Shown here piece after piece: positions 7,581 through 14,444 of a DNA stretch of 15,873 nucleotides (positions within the stretch are counted from its first letter, which is position 1; the number at the start of each line of letters is the position of its first letter). The notes under the pieces are model-generated. The model was given only the letters and a program-made list of their open reading frames with translations. It ran no database searches and was not told the DNA's origin. Source of the stretch: CAYMST01 sp964393115 (GTDB lineage: Bacteria > Bacteroidota > Bacteroidia > Cytophagales > Cyclobacteriaceae). The stretch spans positions 1 through 15,873 of the forward strand of contig CAYMST010000100.1 of assembly GCA_964393115.1 (NCBI GenBank). Reading direction: 5' to 3'. The position numbers were made by a program, and so were the translations under genes.

Positions 7581-8216
7581 TTACTTTTTGGTCTTTCTTT
7601 GGACCAATCCGTTTAACAATTTATTCTTGATAGAAATGGTATCCACCTTCAAACCGGGCTCATATTGTATATAAATCCTTTCATATCCGAGGGAGGATAA
7701 CAATGCTTGCAACATGGCATTTGTCTTTTGCTGCGTAGTTTCTACCACACCCATTTTATCCAAGTTATTTCGGATATCCAGCTCCGCATTTCGAAAGAGC
7801 TTCTCCTGTTCGTATGGGTCAATTTTATTAAAGAATGTTTCTCTATTTAGCTCGGGGACCAAGTGAAAGTCCTTTGGATGGTATGAGAAATTAATGACTT
7901 CTACTCTCGGTAGCTCAATAGAAATCCCATCCTCATCAATAAACTTAATTTTCTCGGGATCGATTTTCTGTAGGTCAATACCTGTCTTCACTACGGCTTT
8001 AGTAGTGACTACAAAGTGAGCTTGCTTAACCCCCAATAGGCGTCTCATCCATTCAAAACCCTCTGAGGCAATCACCATCTTCTCAATGGTAAACTCCGTT
8101 GTTGCCAACTGTGATGCGCGTTGGATCTTACCCACCACAAGCCCGCGCTGATCTTTTTTACAAGACGTCAGCACAACGCAGAGCAATACCATAAAGAGTA
8201 TTTTCTCTTTATACAT
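7581..8216 (-). CDS. DUF4230 family lipoprotein
   Basis: A 211-residue protein starting at the ATG at 8216, chosen because it gives a clean lipoprotein signal: basic start, hydrophobic core 6-16 and lipobox LTSC with Cys19. A longer frame from 8297 would bury this signal. The mature part shows the DUF4230 pattern: 'VGKIQRASQLATTEFTIEKM' near the start, 'VKTGIDLQKIDPEKIKF' in the middle, 'IELPRVEVINFSYHPKDFH', and a helical end with 'NAMLQALLSSLGYERIYIQY'. It is expected in the periplasm, tethered to a membrane. Its ATG lies inside the last codons and stop of the amidase gene (8-bp overlap ATGTATAA), which implies translational coupling. It is a divergent paralogue of the core of the next gene. 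Function is unknown. Confidence 0.85.
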   Translation of the reverse strand: MYKEKILFMVLLCVVLTSCKKDQRGLVVGKIQRASQLATTEFTIEKMVIASEGFEWMRRLLGVKQAHFVVTTKAVVKTGIDLQKIDPEKIKFIDEDGISIELPRVEVINFSYHPKDFHLVPELNRETFFNKIDPYEQEKLFRNAELDIRNNLDKMGVVETTQQKTNAMLQALLSSLGYERIYIQYEPGLKVDTISIKNKLLNGLVQRKTKK

Positions 8217-9702
8217 ACAAGCCGTGGGACTGAGTTCCGTAAATCTCCCTGACCACATTGAAAAGACATTTAGCGATTCGCATTTGCCCTGACTCACTCA
8301 TCAAAAACTCTGCTTCAATCGGGTTATCGAAGAATAGGTTTTCCACGAGAAATGCCGGGCAAGCCGTTTTTCGTAGCACGTAGAAGTTCTCTTCCTTATC
8401 TGCATCTCCATCGACCATATCCTGTCGAAACCTAAAGTCTGGGAATTCCTTTTTGTACCACTTAATGGCGATATCCGCTAAGGCATCACTTTTAGTCTCT
8501 CCACGACTGGTGAATACTTCAAACCCTTTTGCCTTCGGAGATCCAAGTCCAGGGCTTGCCACAATTCCTGATGCGTTGCTATGTATAGACATAAAGTAGT
8601 AGTTTCTATTGGCAGAAAATTCTTTATTGGCCAATTCCACTCGTTTCCTAAGCGTCAGGTCCTGTACATTGTTGACTGTAAACTCTTTGTACGGAATACC
8701 ATTTTCTTTGAGTAACTCAATAAGTTTTTTACCGATGGCTCTATTGATCACTCCTTCATAAACATGCGTATCTTCAATATGATCTGACCCTACAAACTGA
8801 TATTGCTTACCGCCAGCTAAGCAGAGATATTTACCGTTTTCATCTAAACCACCATGACCGGCATCAATAATCGGAATAAGCCCACCAATTGGCTTTGCCG
8901 GCTCAGCTTCTGAGCGCGCCAATACTGTTTTAAAATCCGATACTGAAGTCAGCACGGCAGGTGCATTCGGAACAGACTGTGGAGTATTGACTACCGTCGC
9001 AGGAGGTTGATTATCTATTTGATAATCCAAATCATCCTGATCCAAGTCGCTAGTAGGAGAACCACTATTCTGTGATTGCTGATGTCCTGCTGCTAGCTTA
9101 TACCTCAGATAATCCCCTTCTCTACTCGCATTCCATCTTTTTTGAAGCGTCTTTAAAGACCTGTCTCCAAAATAGAAGGCAATCATCATCAAGAAAGCCG
9201 TTTTGAAAAACTCGAAGTGATCCCAGAAAAAAGAATCATGGCTTAGCTCACTATCCGCACCGAAACTTGCGATCAACAACCCTACTGCCCCAAAAAGTAA
9301 GGTCAACGTAATCATCCCTCTTACCGTACCGATCGGCAATCCAAAGGTCTGACTCCTGTAAGGGTTAAACTTAGGAGCTTCTAAGTCTTCTTCATTATAG
9401 GGCAAATTCTTTTGCTTCCTTCTCTTAGCATCAAAATGCCGGTCCCAGTCTTTGTCGGTCCATCCATAATTGATATTATAAAAATAGACGGCCCAAACGA
9501 AATAGCGAATGAATAAACATGCCCAGACAATAATGACCAGTAATCCTAGCGCTTTGAAGAGCTCTTGCTGAATAATAAACACGTAAAGAGATGCCAATAT
9601 GCCTATCACCAATAGGATAACAGAAACAATATTCCCGGCATCGAAAAACTTTCTTCTGTAAGGATTAGAATAGTTTCCTTGGTTGGTACTTTTATCGCTC
9701 AT
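8209..9702 (-). CDS. Four-TM protein with N-acetylmuramoyl-L-alanine amidase (Amidase_3) domain
   Basis: A 497-residue fusion. Four hydrophobic helices lie at about 24-45, 51-75, 129-147 and 164-179; a basic loop (84-98) and basic stretches before TM1 and after TM4 point to cytoplasmic N- and C-termini. A low-complexity Gln/Ser/Pro linker (205-270) joins them to an Amidase_3 domain (about 276-487). All expected residues are present: zinc ligands His283 ('DAGHGG'), Glu316 ('YEGVINR') and His374 ('SIHSNA'), and catalytic Glu454 ('VENLFFDN'). The family cuts the bond between MurNAc and L-Ala of the peptidoglycan stem. There is no signal peptide, so the wall-cutting domain appears to face the cytoplasm. 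The segment 'LPIGTVRGMITLTLLFGAVG' before TM3 resembles a membrane module I associate with other bacterial proteins. The 11-bp overlap with the upstream gene suggests coupling. Confidence 0.85.
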   Translation of the reverse strand: MSDKSTNQGNYSNPYRRKFFDAGNIVSVILLVIGILASLYVFIIQQELFKALGLLVIIVWACLFIRYFVWAVYFYNINYGWTDKDWDRHFDAKRRKQKNLPYNEEDLEAPKFNPYRSQTFGLPIGTVRGMITLTLLFGAVGLLIASFGADSELSHDSFFWDHFEFFKTAFLMMIAFYFGDRSLKTLQKRWNASREGDYLRYKLAAGHQQSQNSGSPTSDLDQDDLDYQIDNQPPATVVNTPQSVPNAPAVLTSVSDFKTVLARSEAEPAKPIGGLIPIIDAGHGGLDENGKYLCLAGGKQYQFVGSDHIEDTHVYEGVINRAIGKKLIELLKENGIPYKEFTVNNVQDLTLRKRVELANKEFSANRNYYFMSIHSNASGIVASPGLGSPKAKGFEVFTSRGETKSDALADIAIKWYKKEFPDFRFRQDMVDGDADKEENFYVLRKTACPAFLVENLFFDNPIEAEFLMSESGQMRIAKCLFNVVREIYGTQSHGLYV

Positions 9703-10534
9703 CGAATTGAATAGTGTTTTTTAAATTTAGTTTTTCAAACCAGTCTTCATCCAAAATTCGAATTCTTACCGGCTTATCCGCTTCTAAAAGAGGTTTTAGT
9801 TCTTTATAAAACTGTTCAAAAGTCTTTTTGGAATTGTATATCAAGTTTTGTTCACTACTGGCATTGATACTATCAGCTACCAACAGACATCCATCAGTAT
9901 GCTCATGCGTACTTCCATTGTGAATATAAACTCCCCTATAATTGGGGACGTTGCGAATATGAATATGGTACTTAAACCATGGTCGAGTTTTTCGGTATTT
10001 TAGGGTCAGACCTGTTTCCACGCGGTTATAGCTAATCGGATAAGTACCAGCGGGAATTCGTGTTTGATTAGGGATTTTCTCATCATGATGTGCGTCTTCT
10101 AGCGTGTAGCATCGAAACTTATCATTTATGTATAACAATCCTAAAGTAGACAGTTCATCGCTGTAATAACGTATAACTGTTAACGTCGTTCCTTGGTAAT
10201 CATCATGGGGCAATAATTGTGTATCCATATTGGCTGGCACCACTTTCTGTTTTTCCTTTTGTGTCAAGGTCGTGGGTGCAACAGGTAAATTTGGGGCTGG
10301 AGCGTTCGACTTTACTTTTGGCTCTTGGTTTGGTGAGGTAACAACGGCAGGTTTTCCTGGCTTTACAAATAATCTCGATAGGGACTCGGCTCCATTTCGC
10401 AAAGCAGCAATAATAGGTCCTATTAAGCCAACTATCCACAACCAAATATTCTCTAATGCTTCTGGATTATATATGAATAGCAGAATAGATATCAATAGCA
10501 GTGCTACAAAAATAAATGCTAGAAATTGCTTCAA
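9692..10534 (-). CDS. Two-TM protein with DUF5675 (L,D-transpeptidase-like) domain
   Basis: A 280-residue protein, first gene of the six-gene cluster. Two hydrophobic segments (about 4-22 and 30-45) are followed by a basic stretch (46-61), a Pro/Ala/Lys linker (62-115) and a DUF5675 domain (about 116-275). Its signature is clear: 'LEDAHH' near 145-150, 'RIPAGTYPI' 159-167, 'RGVYIHNG' 200-207, and His210, His212 and Cys216 in 'THEHTDGCLLV'. The H-N-G, H and G-C spacing recalls the YkuD L,D-transpeptidase active site, so Cys216 may be a nucleophile. DUF5675 is also common in Bacteroidota phages. The start codon is TTG; no ATG, GTG or TTG occurs upstream before the in-frame stop near 10609, and the next ATG (Met103) would remove both helices. 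Its stop overlaps the amidase start by 11 bp. Confidence 0.8.
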   Translation of the reverse strand: MKQFLAFIFVALLLISILLFIYNPEALENIWLWIVGLIGPIIAALRNGAESLSRLFVKPGKPAVVTSPNQEPKVKSNAPAPNLPVAPTTLTQKEKQKVVPANMDTQLLPHDDYQGTTLTVIRYYSDELSTLGLLYINDKFRCYTLEDAHHDEKIPNQTRIPAGTYPISYNRVETGLTLKYRKTRPWFKYHIHIRNVPNYRGVYIHNGSTHEHTDGCLLVADSINASSEQNLIYNSKKTFEQFYKELKPLLEADKPVRIRILDEDWFEKLNLKNTIQFDER

Positions 10535-10780
10535 TTTCGTTAGTTTTTGGTTTTTCCTCAGTGTTTGATCTTTGGCTTGATCGCAACTAAGTTACCACAA
10601 TTCAAAAAAGAATTAAATAGAATAGGATTTTTTATACATATACACTGAGCTAAACTAAGAAATGCACTTCTGTATGTACATGTTACGGCCTCATTGACAT
10701 TTGGAACGAAACAGTACGTAACTTTGTAGTATCTGTTGGATAAGTTTCCAATTGATGAGATATTACGCGTTCACTAAACA
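10535..10780. promoter_or_regulatory. Divergent intergenic region between the six-gene cluster and the cyclase gene
   Basis: 246 bases separate the TTG start of the cluster from the ATG of the cyclase. On the plus strand there is a strong promoter match (listed separately). On the minus strand I see no exact TAnnTTTG box, so the cluster's promoter is not located. Small symmetric elements are present: ATGTACAT at 10674-10681, and an inverted repeat GTTACG (10682-10687) with CGTAAC (10717-10722), the second arm overlapping the plus-strand -7 box. The region 10600-10660 is AT-rich. Confidence 0.5.
10719..10726 (+). promoter_or_regulatory. Bacteroidota -7 box TAACTTTG for the cyclase gene
   Basis: TAACTTTG is an exact TAnnTTTG match, 54 bases before the cyclase ATG. 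Upstream candidates for the -33 element are TTTG at 10700-10703 (15-base gap) and TTG at 10694-10696 (22-base gap). The box overlaps one arm of a short inverted repeat that could be an operator. Confidence 0.6.
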
Positions 10781-11911
10781 ATGAAGATCACTCCTGCTCA
10801 AAAACGCCTGCTGCAAAAGCTCGCTCCATATCCGATCATTTGGATATTTGGAGGCGGTGTATATGCGCTGGTAGAATATGGTATAATTGGCAATACGGGG
10901 GAATATCCTGCTACTGGTCAGGAATACTCTTCAACAGCCACGTTGTTTAGCGTCGGTTTTCTTTCTGTTTTTATGGGACTATTCATCGGAACACTGGAGG
11001 AAGTTTTCTTTAAACAGCATTTCCGTCGGTTTCCCTTTTTTCCAAAGATCATCATCAAATCGGTAGTATACCTATCGATTGTTGTGGTGCTGCTATTTGC
11101 CACATCATACGCTGCTGGCACACTCCGGGGACGACCATTTGGAGACCCTGAGCTTTTGGAAGACACGCTCATATTCTTTAACAGTTTCTCTTTTATCAGT
11201 GTGGTTGTTTATATAGGAGCGATGATTGATATCAGCTTATTCTTCTCAGAAATCGTGGACTACCTCGGCTTAGATATTGTCGGAAACTATTTTACGGGTA
11301 AATATTCAAAACCAGTGGAAGAGCGAAGGATCTTTATGTTTCTCGATATGAAAAACTCTACGGGGATCGCCGAAGAACTGGGACATCAGCAGTATTACCA
11401 GCTCGTTAATGATTTTTATTTTGATATGACAAAGCCAATTACGAATACGTCTGGCGAGATCTATCAATATGTAGGCGATGAGATTGTAATCTCTTGGAGA
11501 GACACCGAGCAAAACAGCTTAAATAGCATTAAGTGCTTCTATGACATATTAAGTTCCATAAATTCCCGTAAGCAATTTTATACCGCTAAATACGGCTTGG
11601 TTCCTTCCTTTAAAGCAGGATTACACGTAGGGGATGTCACACGCGGCCAGATTGGTGTTATAAAACGGGATTTGTTATTTACTGGTGATGTTCTCAACAG
11701 TACTTCTCGTATACAAGAATTATGTAATACGCTAAACACCAATTTTTTGGTTTCTTGTGAACTTAAAAAACGAGTCGAGAGGCACGACTTCAAGTTTCAG
11801 TTAAAAGGTTCTTTTGCGCTAAGAGGTAAACATGAGGAACTTGAATTATTTACGGTTTGTCCACCAGAATCTAGTTTGAATCCCTCATTACTATCGGTGG
11901 CGGCGTCCTGA
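10781..11911 (+). CDS. Membrane-bound class III adenylate/guanylate cyclase
   Basis: A 376-residue protein with four hydrophobic helices (about 17-36, 53-72, 90-111, 130-155) and a cytosolic class III nucleotidyl cyclase domain (about 180-365). Metal-binding aspartates are Asp189 ('FLDMKNST') and Asp233 ('YVGDEIV'). The transition-state pair is Asn306 and Arg310 ('GDVLNSTSRIQ'), and Asp297 sits at the second base-specificity position. At the first base-specificity position, normally Lys in adenylate cyclases, there is Gln229 ('GEIYQYVGDE'). I recall this Gln variant from other bacterial cyclases, so it may be a subfamily trait, and base choice (ATP or GTP) cannot be stated. The membrane part is a small sensor-like four-helix module that I cannot name. 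It is transcribed away from the six-gene cluster and overlaps the 3' end of the receptor gene by 21 bp. Confidence 0.88.
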   Translation: MKITPAQKRLLQKLAPYPIIWIFGGGVYALVEYGIIGNTGEYPATGQEYSSTATLFSVGFLSVFMGLFIGTLEEVFFKQHFRRFPFFPKIIIKSVVYLSIVVVLLFATSYAAGTLRGRPFGDPELLEDTLIFFNSFSFISVVVYIGAMIDISLFFSEIVDYLGLDIVGNYFTGKYSKPVEERRIFMFLDMKNSTGIAEELGHQQYYQLVNDFYFDMTKPITNTSGEIYQYVGDEIVISWRDTEQNSLNSIKCFYDILSSINSRKQFYTAKYGLVPSFKAGLHVGDVTRGQIGVIKRDLLFTGDVLNSTSRIQELCNTLNTNFLVSCELKKRVERHDFKFQLKGSFALRGKHEELELFTVCPPESSLNPSLLSVAAS

Positions 11912-14266
11912 GTAGGTCATGGCCTCGCCTTTTCCGAAACCATAACTAAATCCGAAAGTAAAATACCTCCCTCTAAAGCCTGAGTTTGACAAGAAAAAGT
12001 CACTTTGCTCTGTTGTCCATACAAATCTTCGTGAAGCAAACACATCACGTATACCTAAATTGAAGATTACCTTACCATCAGACACCTTTTTTCGCAATCC
12101 TAAATCCGCAAAGGCAAGGCTATTTCTTTTTCCTTGGACCGTTTTATAAGCTGACAAATACTGGGTGTTTAATTCAAAATCGAAGTTTTTAGGCAGGTTA
12201 AGTTTCGTCATCAGTTTTGCACTCCAGCGATTGCCTTGGAAGTCAAAGCTAGTGGTTTCAAACGCGCCCTCACGGGCAAAACGGTTATAGTTTATATCTC
12301 CATTTAGAGAAACCCATTTAACGGGGCTATACTTCGCATTTAGCTCTACACCAGTCGCCTTATTAGTACCGATATTAAGAGGACGAGACACATTTCGACC
12401 ATCATCAAAAAAGGATACTCTCTCAATGACATCTTCGGTATATCGATGAAACACACCTGCGTTTAAAGAAATCCATCCTGTTTCCAGGATAGCCGTTACT
12501 TCATAAGAGTCGGTAAAAGATGGCAGTAAATCAGGGTTTCCTAGGCGGACGTTGAAGTTATTCCGGATATTGAAAAAGGGATTTAAGTGCCAAAGTCGCG
12601 GACGGAATATTCGCTTTGAATATCCCATTTGAAAAGACAACTTTTGGGTTGCTTTTACAGAGGCATGAGCACTAGGAAATAAGTTTGTATAAACGATATG
12701 ATTCGACTCATTAGTATTGGTCAAAAGCGTATTCAAATTGGTCCGCTCCATTCTTAACCCCAACTTAAGTCCCCAAGGTAACTTTTCATACGCCGCTGTA
12801 GCGTAAACACCTAGTACTTCTTGATCGTACTCGAAGTTATTTGTTTGGGTACTGTCAATGATCCAGTCCTCGTCAACAAGGTCCAATACCTCATAGTCAT
12901 TTCCAACATCATTAAATACATATTGAGTTCCAGATTCGATGGTTAAGTTTTCGCTGATAGGATCTGTATAGTCCATTTTAAATGTATAATCGGCTTGTTG
13001 GAACTTCGTGGTGATTTGCTGACGGTTGAAGCTCTCGGTCCCAAAAAGAAGTCGATGATCAAACGCAGACGAGAGGTCTTTCCCAAAAAACCTTCCTAGC
13101 CCACTAAACAGCAGTTTGTGTTCTTTATCGTCCGAAAACTGTTTTTCGTACTGTAACTCATATTGCCATTTTGGATTGGTAGCGTCAGTTTCCTCAAAGC
13201 GACTCCAAGATGATTGTAGCTCTTGATCAAAGACGCGATCGAAACGAATTTCTGATGGCTGATCTTCAATTTCGTATGCAAAACTTCCTGAGAGAGTTAA
13301 GGTATTTAATGGATTCATATAATAATCAGACCCCAAGGCTATGTTGTAAAATTGTTCGTTTCTAAAAGACTCACTTTCCTGAGCAATCTCCGTATTTCGT
13401 ATGAGGTCTCGATTTATGGATTCACCTTCTCTGGGCAAGGATCTGTAGCCAGCACCCATTTGGGTAAAAAGGTTAAACTTTTCCGTACGGCTATTCAAGC
13501 TTAATCCGATGCTGTGGTTGGCCGGGGAACCCGTATTGAGCGAAAAAGATCCATTAACGCCTTTCTTCTCTTCCTTTTTGAGTACAATATTCAATATACC
13601 AGAAGTTCCTTCAGCATCATACTTAGCCGATGGATTGGTAATCACTTCGATTTTCTCGATCATATCGGCGGTAATACTTCCTAAAGCATTGCTTCCCTCA
13701 TCGGCTAACACTGATGGTTTTCCATTGATCAGAATTTGCACTCCAGAACTGCCACGGAGGCTTATCTGTCCTTCAATGTCTACAGTTACCGAAGGTACAT
13801 TATTCAAAACCTCCAAAGCTCCCATCCCTGTCGAACTGATATCTTTACCCACGTTAAAAACGCGCTTATCGAGTTTAAACTCAGTGGTGGACTTCTCCCC
13901 TACCACAGTCACTTCGTTCATAAACTGTTCTTCCGCCACAAGAGAAACCGTCCCTAGGTTAACAATACCCTGTTTTACCAAAATATTCTTTATTCTCTTT
14001 GCTGCATATCCGATGAAACTAATTTCCACTTCTATGTCCGAGGTCTTTGTTGGCAATCGGAATCTTCCTTCGTCGTTAGTGGTAGTACCTCCAATAACTT
14101 TATTCGTGGACGGTTCTATTAACGCGATTGTGGCATAGGGAATGGCTACGTTTTTCGCGCTATCCAATACTTGTCCTGTAACCGTTATTTGACTTGGCTG
14201 GGCATAAGCTGCCTGCAGCGATAGTACGAGTAAAAAACAGGTTCCTAGCCTAACCCAAAGATTCAT
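11891..14266 (-). CDS. Outer-membrane beta-barrel protein, TonB-receptor-like, with CarboxypepD_reg domain
   Basis: A 791-residue protein starting at the ATG at 14266, which gives a clean signal peptide (1-22, 'LSLQAAYA' then Gln23); a TTG at 14296 only adds ten residues. Residues about 26-110 form a carboxypeptidase-regulatory-like beta-sandwich ('VTGQVLDSAKNVAIPYATI', 'DEGRFRLP'). A plug-like domain follows at about 120-235 ('VLNNVPSVTVDIEGQISLRG', 'VQILINGKPS', 'EVITNPSAKYDAEG'). The rest is a long barrel with aromatic strand ends, as in the OMP_b-brl_3 family common in Bacteroidota. The C-terminus 'YFTFGFSYGFG' is a typical last strand, followed by a short basic tail. Such proteins resemble SusC or siderophore receptors but often lack a known ligand. 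No SusD-like lipoprotein or TonB system lies nearby, so it stands alone. The ligand is unknown. Confidence 0.88.
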   Translation of the reverse strand: MNLWVRLGTCFLLVLSLQAAYAQPSQITVTGQVLDSAKNVAIPYATIALIEPSTNKVIGGTTTNDEGRFRLPTKTSDIEVEISFIGYAAKRIKNILVKQGIVNLGTVSLVAEEQFMNEVTVVGEKSTTEFKLDKRVFNVGKDISSTGMGALEVLNNVPSVTVDIEGQISLRGSSGVQILINGKPSVLADEGSNALGSITADMIEKIEVITNPSAKYDAEGTSGILNIVLKKEEKKGVNGSFSLNTGSPANHSIGLSLNSRTEKFNLFTQMGAGYRSLPREGESINRDLIRNTEIAQESESFRNEQFYNIALGSDYYMNPLNTLTLSGSFAYEIEDQPSEIRFDRVFDQELQSSWSRFEETDATNPKWQYELQYEKQFSDDKEHKLLFSGLGRFFGKDLSSAFDHRLLFGTESFNRQQITTKFQQADYTFKMDYTDPISENLTIESGTQYVFNDVGNDYEVLDLVDEDWIIDSTQTNNFEYDQEVLGVYATAAYEKLPWGLKLGLRMERTNLNTLLTNTNESNHIVYTNLFPSAHASVKATQKLSFQMGYSKRIFRPRLWHLNPFFNIRNNFNVRLGNPDLLPSFTDSYEVTAILETGWISLNAGVFHRYTEDVIERVSFFDDGRNVSRPLNIGTNKATGVELNAKYSPVKWVSLNGDINYNRFAREGAFETTSFDFQGNRWSAKLMTKLNLPKNFDFELNTQYLSAYKTVQGKRNSLAFADLGLRKKVSDGKVIFNLGIRDVFASRRFVWTTEQSDFFLSNSGFRGRYFTFGFSYGFGKGEAMTYSGRRHR

Positions 14267-14331
14267 GACGTTTTGAAAAAGTAACTTAATCCACAAAGTA
14301 AACTAGTTATTTGTAGAATCGAGGGAGCACA

Positions 14332-14347
14332 TCGTTTTTTAAAACGA
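14332..14347. repeat. Short palindrome in the receptor/rlmD intergenic region
   Basis: TCGTTTT (14332-14338) and AAAACGA (14341-14347) are exact inverted arms around a TT centre. It lies in the 178-base divergent gap between the receptor gene and rlmD. It could be an operator or chance in AT-rich DNA; with no T-run after it, a terminator is unlikely. Confidence 0.35.
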
Positions 14348-14429
14348 CAATTATGAGTTTGGACGCTTTAAAGTACTCCTAACACTAAGATTATCTATTT
14401 AGAAGGTGTATCATCGAAAATAACTGCAT

Positions 14430-14437
14430 TAATTTTG
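14430..14437 (+). promoter_or_regulatory. Bacteroidota -7 box TAATTTTG for rlmD
   Basis: TAATTTTG matches TAnnTTTG exactly and ends 7 bases before the rlmD ATG, the same spacing as at the IF2_N-like gene. No convincing -33 TTTG is seen at the usual distance, so the call rests on the -7 box. Confidence 0.45.
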
Positions 14438-14444
14438 TAGCGGT

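Noticed and set aside
8217..8297. 27-residue N-terminal extension of the DUF4230 lipoprotein
   Set aside because: It would overlap the amidase gene by 89 bases and place the lipoprotein signal inside the chain; the ATG at 8216 gives a proper signal.
10230..10568. 112-residue plus-strand frame in the DUF5675 gene
   Set aside because: Antisense shadow of the linker and TM region; hydrophobic look comes from the opposite TM codons.
13509..14138. 209-residue plus-strand frame
   Set aside because: Antisense of the receptor's conserved carboxypeptidase-regulatory and plug domains; no family match and no start context.
14267..14296. TTG start for the receptor gene
   Set aside because: The ATG at 14266 begins a complete signal peptide; the extra residues add nothing recognisable.
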